Assembly: GCA_004292705.1 (NCBI GenBank)
Contig: RDXA01000128.1
Coordinates: 1 to 6,816 of the forward strand
Length of the DNA stretch: 6,816 nucleotides
Source of the DNA: Sphingomonadales bacterium
Lineage (GTDB): Bacteria; Pseudomonadota; Alphaproteobacteria; Sphingomonadales; Sphingomonadaceae
Direction: 5' to 3'
Made by a program: the position numbers and the translations under genes
The notes under the pieces: generated by a model
Seen by the model: only the letters and a program-made list of their open reading frames with translations
Database searches by the model: none
What the model was told of the DNA's origin: nothing
In this document: positions 1-6,220 of the stretch, one piece after another
How positions within the stretch are numbered: position 1 is the first letter of the stretch
Layout: every line of letters begins with the position of its first letter

Positions 1-672
1 TGCGCCTTCCGCCGCGCCTTCGATCAGGCCGGGAATGTCGGCGAGCACGAATTCGCGCCCCTTGTGCCGCACCACGCCGAGTTTCGGTACCAGCGTGGTG
101 AAGGCATAATCGCCGACCTTGGCCTGGGCATTGCTGACCGCGTTGATGAACGTCGATTTGCCAGCATTGGGCAGGCCGACGAGGCCGACATCGGCGAGCA
201 GCTTCAGCCGCAGCCACACCCACAGCTCCTCGCCCGCAATGCCCGGCTGGTGCTGGCGCGGGGCGCGGTTGGTGGAGGTTTTGTAGGAGGCATTGCCGCG
301 CCCGCCCATCCCGCCTTCGAGCAGCACGACGCGCTGGCCGACCTCGGTAAAATCGGCGAGCACCTCGTCCTTGTCTTCCGAGATGATCTGCGTGCCGACC
401 GGCACCTTGATCACCAGCGGCTTGGCCGAGGCGCCGGTGCGGTCCTTGCCCATGCCGTGACCGCCGCGCGGGGCCTTGAAGTGCTGGGTGTAACGGAAGT
501 CGATCAGGGTGTTGAGGCCCGCGACCGCTTCGAACACAATGTCCCCGCCGCGCCCGCCATCGCCGCCGTCGGGGCCGCCATATTCGACGTATTTCTCACG
601 CCGGAACGAGACGGCCCCGGGGCCGCCTCCGCCGGACTTCACATAGATCTTGGCTTGGTCGAGGAAATGCAT
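1..672 (-). CDS. obgE: Obg-family GTPase ObgE/CgtA, N-terminal part (3' end outside window)
   Basis: Essential cytoplasmic GTPase that associates with the 50S ribosomal subunit and links ribosome assembly to growth and stress state. The start MHFLDQAKIYVKSGGGG is the canonical Obg opening. Residues 1 to about 158 form the glycine-rich Obg fold (FRREKYVEYGGPDGGDGG, then GGMGGRGN). The G domain follows: P-loop GLPNAGKST at residues 166-174, switch I FTTLVP at 191-196 and G3 DIPG at 212-215, reading on through LIEGAAEGA where the window ends. The 224 codons visible are roughly two thirds of the family's usual length; the NKxD motif and C-terminal domain lie outside. I see no clear Shine-Dalgarno just upstream. 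An ATG 11 bases further up is out of frame. The gene follows btuB after about 150 bases that contain palindromes. In many relatives obgE follows rplU-rpmA, so this neighbour is unusual. Identity is near certain. Confidence 0.97.
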   Translation of the reverse strand, partial: MHFLDQAKIYVKSGGGGPGAVSFRREKYVEYGGPDGGDGGRGGDIVFEAVAGLNTLIDFRYTQHFKAPRGGHGMGKDRTGASAKPLVIKVPVGTQIISEDKDEVLADFTEVGQRVVLLEGGMGGRGNASYKTSTNRAPRQHQPGIAGEELWVWLRLKLLADVGLVGLPNAGKSTFINAVSNAQAKVGDYAFTTLVPKLGVVRHKGREFVLADIPGLIEGAAEGA

Positions 673-730
673 GGCGGGCGCATAGGGAATTTTTGCTGCG
701 ATTGCGAGGGCTTTGGGCAGCAGTGACCTC

Positions 731-822
731 GGCCCGGAGGGCCGCAAGGCCGACTGGCCGCCCGCAGCGAAGCGACCGTCAGGTCGCATGAGCGAGGATT
801 TCGCACCCCGGACGGGGTGCGG
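731..822. repeat. Cluster of GC-rich palindromes between btuB and obgE (REP-like)
   Basis: Several perfect short inverted repeats are packed end to end: GGCCC/GGGCC (731-735 with 739-743), overlapping GGCC boxes at 740-759, GCGACC/GGTCGC (772-777 with 782-787), and CGCACCCC/GGGGTGCG (802-809 with 814-821, 4-nt loop). The last lies 4 bases after the btuB stop and could act as its terminator, though no T-run follows on the minus strand. The arrangement resembles REP-type intergenic elements. Calling it a dispersed repeat is inference, since only one copy is in view. Confidence 0.55.
802..821 (-). terminator. Hairpin just after btuB, possible terminator
   Basis: A perfect 8-bp stem, CGCACCCC with GGGGTGCG around a GGAC loop, begins 4 bases downstream of the btuB TGA. 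On the minus strand it is followed by AAATCCTC rather than a U-tract, so intrinsic termination is only possible. It may simply be one unit of the palindrome cluster. Confidence 0.4.
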
Positions 823-825
823 AAC

Positions 826-2790
826 TCAAAAACGCGCCTCCACGCCCACAATTGCCGAGCGCCCCGGCGAGACGAAGCTGAACACCTGTTCGTAGCGTTC
901 ATCCAGCAGGTTCTCGATCCGGGCGAAGGCGGTGATCTGATCGGTCAGCTTCGCCCGCGCGTTCAGATTGACGAGGGTGTAGTCGTCCAGCGTCACCCGC
1001 ACCGGCACGAAGCTGGGATCGATGAAGGCGACATCCGGCGTCGCTCCGTTATGGCGCACCACCAGGGTCGCCGAGGCTGCGTCACCCGGCGCGGTCCAGG
1101 TCAGCGCCATGCTGGCGATGTGTTCGGGACGGCGCACTTCCTCGACACCGTTCTCCTCCGCGTCGAGGTAGGAATAGGCCCCATCAAGGCTCCACTGTTC
1201 GGCGAGACGCACGTTCAGCGACACTTCGACCCCGCGCTGCTGGCTCTCGGTCACGCGGTTGGCCGGAGTGGCGATGAAGGTCGGCGGGGGGAAGGTGGTG
1301 AAGATTTCGCCCTCCAGCTCGCTGTCGAAGTAAGTCACCGCGAGCGCGGCGCTATCGCCAAACTGCTGATCGAGGCCGACTTCCCACCCTGTCGACTTTT
1401 CGGGGCGCAAGGCGGCGTTGCCGATGAAACGCCCGTCGACAAAGCCGTAAAGCTCGAAGAAGCCAGGGTTCTTGACCCCGCTTCCTGCTGCGGCGCGCAG
1501 CCGGGTGTTGTCGGTTACACGGTAGCCTGCACCGATGCGGAAGGTGGTCGCATCACGGAACAGATCGTTGATGTCGTGACGCAGCGCCGCCGAGACGTCG
1601 AAGGCCGCGCCAGAATAGCGATATTCGCCGACCAGCCCGACCTGCTCAATCTCGCGCCGCTCGTCGAACACGAAACCGCCGGGCGTGGCATTGCGGAAGC
1701 CCTCAACCTCGTAATCGGCGGCGAAAGTCAGGGTGTGGTTGTTCGCCACCGCCAGCGCGCTGACATAGGAGGCCTTGAAGCGGTCCCCCTCGCTTGCGCT
1801 CGACACACCGAACGGGCCGAACGTTTCGCGCTCCACATCGGCGACTTGCGCCGAAATGTCATGCGTCCAGCGCCCCTCCAGCACCTCGGCCCGCGCACCG
1901 ACAAGGGCATAGATGGCCTCGTTGGTGAAGCCGGTGCCGGGGCTGTCGACGATGAAGCCGAAGGTCGGGCTGGTGGTGTCGAAGTCGCTGTCGTTGGTCT
2001 GGCCCTCGGTGCGGATGAAGCGGGCTGCGGCGCGCAGCTGCAAGCCTTCGGCCACATCGACGCTGCCCTTGCCCGAGAGGGTGTAGCTGTCGCGGCCGAT
2101 ATCGCGGATGCCGCCGCGCGCGTTCGGCTGGCCGTCGGTGCTGACCACCACGGCGGAGAGGCCTGCGTCCCAGTCCGTGCCGGACGCGCCGTAACGCATG
2201 GCACCATTGACCGTGCTCTGCGTGCCGGCTTCGATCCGTGCGGCAAAGCCCGGCACGCTGCGCCCGCTGGCGCTTTCATAGGCGATCACGCCGCCGATCG
2301 CGTCGGGCCCATAAAGCGCCGATTGCGCACCCCGCAGCACCTCGATGCGGGCACCGACCTCGGCCTGAAGCGTGCCGATGTCGAACTCTCCGGCGAAGGG
2401 GTCGGAGACCTCGATCCCGTCGACCAGCACCAGCACATGGTTCGCCTCGCTGCCGCGCAGGCGGATCTGGGTCTGGCCCGCCACGCCTGCCACAGCCACG
2501 CCCGGCACATCGCGCAGCACATCGGCAATGTCGCGGGTCTGGCGGTTTTCGAGCATCCGACTTTCGATGACCGTCACCGACCCGGTGTAGTTCTCGGTAT
2601 AGATCACATCGCGGGTGCGGTTGGCATTGACGAGGATCCCTTCCTCGCGCCTGCGTTCGATCAGGGTGATGGTTTGATTGCTGGCGGCAGTCTCGCCATC
2701 GCCTTTGCGATCATCCTGCTGTGCGTGGCCCACGCCATGCACCATCAGCGCCGCCCCAGCGACGCTGCACAAAAATACAAAATTTCTCAC
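826..2790 (-). CDS. btuB: TonB-dependent outer-membrane receptor, BtuB type (cobalamin/corrinoid uptake)
   Basis: A 654-residue outer-membrane beta-barrel receptor expected to import vitamin B12 or related corrinoids using TonB-ExbBD energy. The signal peptide is about residues 1-23, ending GVGHA before QQ. A BtuB-like TonB box lies near 51-58 (GILVNANR, compare TLVVTANR in E. coli BtuB). The plug domain spans about 60-175, with IRLRGSEANHVLVLVDGIEV and then RIEVLRGAQSALYGPDAIGG. The rest is barrel, ending in the typical RIENLLDERYEQ region, PGRS and a terminal aromatic F654. Translation starts at GTG (2790-2788), preceded by GGGAGG with 5 bases between; this is the only well-placed ribosome site. 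The size fits the family (E. coli BtuB is 614). The receptor class is clear from sequence. The corrinoid substrate rests mainly on the cobalamin riboswitch directly upstream. No btuCDF or cob genes are visible nearby. Confidence 0.93.
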   Translation of the reverse strand: MRNFVFLCSVAGAALMVHGVGHAQQDDRKGDGETAASNQTITLIERRREEGILVNANRTRDVIYTENYTGSVTVIESRMLENRQTRDIADVLRDVPGVAVAGVAGQTQIRLRGSEANHVLVLVDGIEVSDPFAGEFDIGTLQAEVGARIEVLRGAQSALYGPDAIGGVIAYESASGRSVPGFAARIEAGTQSTVNGAMRYGASGTDWDAGLSAVVVSTDGQPNARGGIRDIGRDSYTLSGKGSVDVAEGLQLRAAARFIRTEGQTNDSDFDTTSPTFGFIVDSPGTGFTNEAIYALVGARAEVLEGRWTHDISAQVADVERETFGPFGVSSASEGDRFKASYVSALAVANNHTLTFAADYEVEGFRNATPGGFVFDERREIEQVGLVGEYRYSGAAFDVSAALRHDINDLFRDATTFRIGAGYRVTDNTRLRAAAGSGVKNPGFFELYGFVDGRFIGNAALRPEKSTGWEVGLDQQFGDSAALAVTYFDSELEGEIFTTFPPPTFIATPANRVTESQQRGVEVSLNVRLAEQWSLDGAYSYLDAEENGVEEVRRPEHIASMALTWTAPGDAASATLVVRHNGATPDVAFIDPSFVPVRVTLDDYTLVNLNARAKLTDQITAFARIENLLDERYEQVFSFVSPGRSAIVGVEARF

Positions 2791-2924
2791 GGATTCCTCC
2801 CGTCATCAGCAACATGGTGGCCGCGAGGAGAGGTTGCCCGTCCCCACAGCCCAGCGATGTCGCTCACAACGAAAGTGTTTTTCCGCGCCTGACCAATCCC
2901 TGAGCCAAGCAAAGAGCGACACGC
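2791..2924 (-). promoter_or_regulatory. Leader between cobalamin aptamer and btuB start: ribosome site and candidate expression platform
   Basis: The Shine-Dalgarno GGGAGG (plus-strand cctccc starting at 2796) sits 5 bases before the GTG. A TCCTC segment in the minus-strand RNA (bases 2825-2829) is complementary to GAGGA in this site (2795-2799). A competing GCAAC/GTTGC pairing (2833-2837 with 2809-2813) would interleave with that pairing, so the two would tend to exclude each other. Further up, a perfect 8-bp inverted repeat (2858-2865 with 2914-2921) closes a domain of about 64 nt immediately after the aptamer. This suggests control by hiding the ribosome site. The pairings are seen in sequence; the mechanism is inferred. 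Confidence 0.45.
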
Positions 2925-3095
2925 CCCGGTCGGTCTCCTGGCTCACGGATCGACGCATCCGGTGCTCACCTTCCCAGAGCGTCGCCGCTCCAGTGGCTGC
3001 CCCTCAGCAGGGACGCGCAACCGAATACTCACCGCTTACAGTTGCAGGGACAGCTGCGGATTCAAACCGCATTCCCGTTACCGAAACGCAAGAGC
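2925..3095 (-). ncRNA. Cobalamin riboswitch (adenosylcobalamin-sensing leader RNA)
   Basis: Reading the minus strand, the conserved core elements appear in order. GGGAA at 3076-3072 is followed by GCGGTTTGAATCCGC. Next comes GCTG with CCCTGCAACTGTAAGC (about 3054-3033). The invariant GCCACTG is at 2997-2991, then GGGAAGGTG (about 2974-2966), and the B12 box AGCCAGGAGACCG is at 2943-2931. This matches the family that represses btuB and cob operons when adenosylcobalamin is plentiful. The aptamer ends about 135 bases before the btuB GTG, so cis-regulation of btuB is the obvious role. The 5' boundary and the P1 partner strand are approximate. No terminator with a U-tract is visible between aptamer and gene, which favours translational control. 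Confidence 0.95.
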
Positions 3096-3096
3096 A

Positions 3097-3125
3097 TCGA
3101 TAGCGTCAGGCATAGCTGACGGCAA
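3097..3125 (-). promoter_or_regulatory. Candidate promoter for the riboswitch-btuB transcript
   Basis: On the minus strand TTGCCG (3125-3120) and TATCGA (3102-3097) are separated by exactly 17 bases, placing a start site near 3090, right at the beginning of the aptamer. The -10 match is modest. The spacer contains an inverted repeat GTCAG/CTGAC (3105-3109 with 3116-3120). A second possible -35, TTTACA, lies a little upstream. Position is the main support. Confidence 0.4.
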
Positions 3126-3200
3126 GCGGTGTAAAGTGGGGAGCAGACAGACTCGGCACCCGATGTCTTCACGCGCTTGCTCCTGGGATTGCTTTGGCCG

Positions 3201-3222
3201 TGACCCTCTCCCCTGAGGGTCA
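3201..3222 (-). terminator. Hairpin downstream of tRNA-Ala, probable terminator
   Basis: Perfect 8-bp stem TGACCCTC/GAGGGTCA (3201-3208 with 3215-3222) with a 6-nt loop, starting 15 bases past the tRNA CCA end. No U-run follows on the minus strand (CGGCCAAAG). Its position after a single tRNA gene and before the btuB promoter makes termination the likeliest role. Confidence 0.5.
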
Positions 3223-3237
3223 GGAGTCACGAAACGC

Positions 3238-3313
<76 letters not shown>

Positions 3314-3366
3314 GTTCCAGGTTTTGCCACCCGTGATCCGTTGATGCCGGGGACGGGCGAGCGGGC

Positions 3367-3395
3367 GCATTAGCGATTAGCTCAGCCCCATGCAA
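3367..3395 (-). promoter_or_regulatory. Candidate promoter of the tRNA-Ala gene
   Basis: On the minus strand TTGCAT (3395-3390) and TAATGC (3372-3367) are separated by 17 bases. This would start transcription near 3360, giving a 5' leader of about 47 nt for RNase P to remove. Both hexamers match the sigma-70 consensus only partly. The element lies in the 112-base gap between the lipoprotein stop and the tRNA. Confidence 0.35.
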
Positions 3396-3425
3396 CGCAA
3401 GATTTTGCCGCTGTGAAGGCCGCCG

Positions 3426-4337
3426 TCACTTGCCGGAAGGGCTGCGAGGCTTGGTCGCGATCGGCTCGACGACCGGCTGCGACACCACCCCTTCCGTGAC
3501 CGGAATGACTGGTACCAGCTGCCCGGTAACAGGATCGATCACGGTCTGCATCGCGGCATCCTGCGGCGCAACCGTGCGCCCCGCGCGGTGCTGTTGCACT
3601 GCCACCCAGCCTGGCTGGGAGGCACCATACATTGCTCCCCACTTGGCATCCCACTCGGCCGAAGCGCGCTGATAGACCTCATATTCGTCGAAGAAACGCT
3701 CAAATGGCACCATCAGCCCGTCAAAATTGGTGCGGGCGAAGGCAAGCGGATCGGTAGGCGGGGCGGCAAGCGCGCGGTTGGACATGTCGAGCGCCGCGAG
3801 ACAGAACCCGGACCGCACAGCAGGCTCGGCGAAAAAGTTGTAGACCTGCGTGGTATAGGCGTCGCGCGCGACGATCGCACTGCGCCGCGCCTTGAAGCGG
3901 CTTGTGTAGCTGCGCTCGATCCGGTCGTTAACCGCTTTCAGCGACCGGACGTTCTTCGTCAGGAAGTCGCGGTAGCCCTGCAGGATCGGCTCGTATTCGG
4001 GCGTGAGACAGTTGAGCGCGGCGACATTCCAGGCCGAGCGGAGGTTCCAGACCAGCTGATCGTCAGACAGGTTGCTGTTGACGGTGATGCGCCGCCCATC
4101 GGGCCCGCGCGTCGGCATGTCCATCACGTAATACGCGCCCCCCGGCGGGAGCGGGCGATAGGGCACCGCCTCGACCACGGGCGGTGGCGCCGCCCGCGTC
4201 GGGGCCGACGACGGGGCTGGCGCAGCGGTGGTGCAGGCAGCCAGAACGGCGGCGCTTGCTACCAGCATGGTTACCGCCAAACCGACAGGTCGGCGCGTGG
4301 CGGACAAAGGGGAAAGCGTATGCGGGGCCGCGGTCAT
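3426..4337 (-). CDS. Predicted lipoprotein of unknown function
   Basis: A 303-residue protein I do not recognise. The N-terminus has basic residues (R15, R16), a hydrophobic stretch at about 18-34 and a lipobox LAAC with Cys35, so it should be a lipid-anchored periplasmic or outer-membrane protein. Residues 36-60 form a Pro/Ala/Thr-rich linker. The body (about 60-240) is rich in aromatic and charged residues, probably helical, for example NLRSAWNVAALNC and FERFFDEYEVYQRASAEWDA. Two further cysteines, C110 and C179, could form a disulfide. The tail (about 265-303) is Pro/Val-rich and ends SPSGK. I chose the ATG at 4337 because the signal peptide follows it and AGGAG lies upstream, though 12 bases away, which is long. 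The frame stays open up to 4496, but that extension reads through the terminator hairpin of the gene before. No catalytic motif is visible. Confidence 0.8.
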   Translation of the reverse strand: MTAAPHTLSPLSATRRPVGLAVTMLVASAAVLAACTTAAPAPSSAPTRAAPPPVVEAVPYRPLPPGGAYYVMDMPTRGPDGRRITVNSNLSDDQLVWNLRSAWNVAALNCLTPEYEPILQGYRDFLTKNVRSLKAVNDRIERSYTSRFKARRSAIVARDAYTTQVYNFFAEPAVRSGFCLAALDMSNRALAAPPTDPLAFARTNFDGLMVPFERFFDEYEVYQRASAEWDAKWGAMYGASQPGWVAVQQHRAGRTVAPQDAAMQTVIDPVTGQLVPVIPVTEGVVSQPVVEPIATKPRSPSGK

Positions 4338-4447
4338 CGGGGGGTACTTCTCCTGCTGCGGGCTGTACTCGGCATAATCGGGCAAAATGTGCGCCCCTTC
4401 CTTGCTCCAGCCTGAAGAGCGGCGATAGCCCTGCCTGCCAGCAAAGG

Positions 4448-4483
4448 GAATGCCCGGAGCCTTGTCAAAGGTTCCGGGCATTC
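4448..4483 (-). terminator. Strong 16-bp terminator-like hairpin after the BI-1 gene
   Basis: Bases 4448-4463 pair with 4468-4483 as one uninterrupted 16-bp stem with a single G-U pair and a GTCA loop. Its core is TGCCCGGA with TCCGGGCA. It lies about 50 bases past the BI-1 stop codon. On the minus strand it continues into CCTTTGC, a weak pyrimidine run rather than a true U-tract. The lipoprotein gene begins about 110 bases further on, so this is best read as the terminator separating the two units. Confidence 0.75.
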
Positions 4484-4531
4484 GACATTTCAACATCTGT
4501 TCGTCAGGCCGATGCTTGTCCGGCGCGGAAT

Positions 4532-5278
4532 TTACTCCCGATTGCCGAGGAAGCTGAGCAGGAACTGGAACATGTTGATGAAGTCCAGATAGAGGCTCAG
4601 GGCGCCCAGGATCACGGCCTTGCCCGCAAACTGCGTGCCGCGCAGATAGGTATATTCGTCCTTCAGACGCTGCGTATCATAGGCGGTGAGGCCAGCGAAG
4701 ATCAGCACGCCGATGAAGCTGATCGCATAATGGAACGCGGGCGACTGCAGGAACAGGTTGATCACCATTGCCACCAGCAGGCCAATCACGCCCATGATCA
4801 GGAAGCTGCCGAGCCCCGACAGATTCTTCTTGGTGGTGTAGCCAAACAGCGACAGCCCGGCGAAAGCCGCAGCGGTGGCGAAGAAGGTCGTGGCGATCGA
4901 GCCGCCGGTGTAAACGAGGAACACCGACGACAGCGACAGGCCCATCAGCGTGGCGAAACCCCAGAACATCAGCTGGAGCGTGCCGGTGCTGAAGCGGTTG
5001 GCGCCGAAGCTCATGGCAAACACAATGGCCATCGGCGACAGCGCCACGATCCAGCGCAGGATGCCGCCGGTGAAGATCGTTTCGGCCACACCGCTGGAGA
5101 AGGCCAGCAGGGCGACGATCCCGGTCAGCAGGATGCCCGAGGTCATGTAGTTGTAAATCGAGAGCATGTGCGAACGCAGGCCCTCGTCGAAGCTCACGCG
5201 GCCAGCGACATCGCCCCCGGCGCGGGGCACCGAGCCAAGCCGCTGCGCATTGCGCGAGGTGTCATTCCAGTCAGCCAT
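4532..5278 (-). CDS. Bax inhibitor-1/YccA-family inner-membrane protein
   Basis: A 248-residue integral membrane protein of the BI-1/TMBIM family (UPF0005). About 40 polar N-terminal residues precede seven hydrophobic segments, near 42-62, 73-93, 102-123, 127-147, 154-177, 183-203 and 220-244. The family signatures are present: TAYDTQ (D201) at the end of helix 6, and LSLYLDFINMFQFLLSFLG (D232) in helix 7. The paired aspartates correspond in position to those proposed to gate pH-sensitive Ca2+ leak in Bacillus YetJ; whether this protein conducts ions is not known from sequence. Bacterial members are often linked to membrane-protein quality control (YccA with FtsH). The ATG at 5278 is preceded by AAGGG with 7 bases between. 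A good promoter and a leader hairpin lie upstream and a strong hairpin downstream, so it is probably transcribed alone. Confidence 0.93.
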   Translation of the reverse strand: MADWNDTSRNAQRLGSVPRAGGDVAGRVSFDEGLRSHMLSIYNYMTSGILLTGIVALLAFSSGVAETIFTGGILRWIVALSPMAIVFAMSFGANRFSTGTLQLMFWGFATLMGLSLSSVFLVYTGGSIATTFFATAAAFAGLSLFGYTTKKNLSGLGSFLIMGVIGLLVAMVINLFLQSPAFHYAISFIGVLIFAGLTAYDTQRLKDEYTYLRGTQFAGKAVILGALSLYLDFINMFQFLLSFLGNRE

Positions 5279-5303
5279 TGCGAAACCCTTAGTCCTTGCA
5301 ACG

Positions 5304-5323
5304 GAGCGCGAGACGTCGCGCTC
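5304..5323 (-). promoter_or_regulatory. Hairpin in the 5' leader of the BI-1 gene
   Basis: A perfect 8-bp inverted repeat, GAGCGCGA/TCGCGCTC (5304-5311 with 5316-5323) around a 4-nt loop. It lies between the predicted transcription start (about 5330) and the ribosome site (about 5286-5290). It would fold near the 5' end of the mRNA, possibly protecting it from decay or adjusting translation, or it could bind a protein as DNA. The structure is clear; the function is inferred. Confidence 0.5.
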
Positions 5324-5335
5324 TCCATGGATGCG

Positions 5336-5364
5336 AATATCGGGGTTTCGGCGCAGCTTTTCAA
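5336..5364 (-). promoter_or_regulatory. Sigma-70-type promoter of the BI-1 gene
   Basis: On the minus strand TTGAAA (5364-5359) and GATATT (5341-5336) are separated by 17 bases, the ideal spacing. The start site would be about 50 bases before the ATG. This is the best promoter match in the window and sits in the only intergenic gap between proC and this gene. Confidence 0.6.
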
Positions 5365-5400
5365 GCGAAACCGGATTGCAAAGCGCGCAATTCGTTCAGC

Positions 5401-5421
5401 TTAACGGTTGTTAATCTTAAC
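5401..5421. other. TTAA-rich inverted-repeat cluster overlapping the proC stop
   Basis: Three TTAA boxes occur in 20 bases of otherwise GC-rich DNA (5401-5404, 5411-5414, 5417-5420). They form inverted repeats: TTAAC/GTTAA with a 4-base gap (5401-5414) and GTTAA/TTAAC with a 2-base gap (5410-5421). The patch lies about 40 bases upstream of the BI-1 -35 box and includes the proC TAA. It resembles a regulator site. TTAA boxes recall CtrA sites of alphaproteobacteria, but the gaps here are 6 and 2, not the consensus 7. Confidence 0.35.
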
Positions 5422-6208
5422 CCCCGCGGGAGAGAGCGGCACCCTTGTCGCGCGTGGCGCGCAGAGTCTCGGCCAGCAGGCGGCGCAGTGCCTGGTCATT
5501 ATCGAGGATATCAAGGCCCTCCCGGGTCATTCCACCGGGACTGGCGACCCGGTCGGCAAGCGTCGCCGGGCTGTCGTCAGCGCCCGCCGCAAGTGCTGCT
5601 GCCCCCTCGACCGTGGCAAGCGCGAGGCTGGCGGCCGTGGCGCTGTCGAGGCCGAGGTCCACCGCCGCACCCGCCAGCGCGTCGATGAAGCGATAGACAA
5701 ACCCCGGCCCCGATCCGGCGAGCGCGGTGACAAGATCGAATTGCGCTTCGTCCTCAAGCCAGACGGCGCTGCCAAGTGCGTCGAACAGGGCGAAGGCGGC
5801 ATTCCGTCCGCCCGCGTCGAGCCCGGACTCGCTCAGGATCACCGGCGACTTGCGGATCGCAGCGGCGAGGTTGGGCATCACCCGGACATGTGCGGCAGCC
5901 TGCGGGAAGGCCTGCTTGAGCTGCGCCAGCGTGATCCCGGCGAGCAGCGAAAACACCGTGCGGCCAGCTGTCAGCCCCTGCAATCCCGGCCCCAAGGCGC
6001 CCAGTTGCTGCGGCTTGAACCCGAGCAGCACTGCGTCATGCGTCCCCGGCACCCTGGCGGCATCACGGTAAAGTTCCACGCCAGCGGGCGCTTCGGGCAG
6101 CGCCGGATCGAGCACGCTGAACCGGTCCGCAGGCTCGCCCGCCGCCAGCCATCCGGCCAGCATCGCGCCGCCCATATTGCCGCAGCCGATGATGAGGAAA
6201 TGGCTCAC
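5417..6208 (-). CDS. proC: Pyrroline-5-carboxylate reductase
   Basis: Catalyses the last step of proline synthesis, NAD(P)H-dependent reduction of 1-pyrroline-5-carboxylate to L-proline, in the cytoplasm. At 263 residues it is near the family's usual 270. The N-terminal Rossmann fold starts at once: FLIIGCGNMGGAM, with the GxGxxG dinucleotide loop at 8-13. The central region has VRVMPNLAAAI (108-118) and AGSGPGFVYRF (164-174). The C-terminal ProC signature is ASPGGMTREGLDIL (222-235), with the substrate-binding Thr at 228. The start is GTG at 6208, with GGAG 5 bases before it. The frame stays open to 6268, but that extension translates the intergenic repeat. MPNLA replaces the usual MPNTP, and SGPGF the usual SGPAY, so it is somewhat divergent, yet glycine loop and Thr228 are kept. 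No proA or proB is in view. Confidence 0.95.
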   Translation of the reverse strand: MSHFLIIGCGNMGGAMLAGWLAAGEPADRFSVLDPALPEAPAGVELYRDAARVPGTHDAVLLGFKPQQLGALGPGLQGLTAGRTVFSLLAGITLAQLKQAFPQAAAHVRVMPNLAAAIRKSPVILSESGLDAGGRNAAFALFDALGSAVWLEDEAQFDLVTALAGSGPGFVYRFIDALAGAAVDLGLDSATAASLALATVEGAAALAAGADDSPATLADRVASPGGMTREGLDILDNDQALRRLLAETLRATRDKGAALSRGG

Positions 6209-6220
6209 AGGAACTCCAAT

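Noticed and set aside
64..726. A 220-codon plus-strand frame opposite obgE
   Set aside because: The minus strand encodes an unmistakable Obg GTPase with P-loop and switch motifs; the plus frame shows no domain.
639..902. An 87-codon minus-strand frame spanning the btuB-obgE gap
   Set aside because: It overlaps both genes out of frame and consists mainly of translated palindromes.
817..2892. A 691-codon open frame on the plus strand, opposite btuB
   Set aside because: It mirrors the btuB frame, a common effect of GC-biased third positions. Its translation has no recognisable domain and is rich in His, Arg and Gly, while the opposite frame encodes a complete receptor with signal peptide, plug and barrel end.
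4338..4496. In-frame N-terminal extension of the lipoprotein gene
   Set aside because: It would read through the 16-bp terminator hairpin and bury the signal peptide 53 residues inside the protein.
4184..5404. A 406-codon plus-strand frame opposite the lipoprotein and BI-1 genes
   Set aside because: It runs across two genes, their terminator and a promoter; the translation is low-complexity and Gln/Glu/His-rich. It is a shadow of the minus-strand genes.
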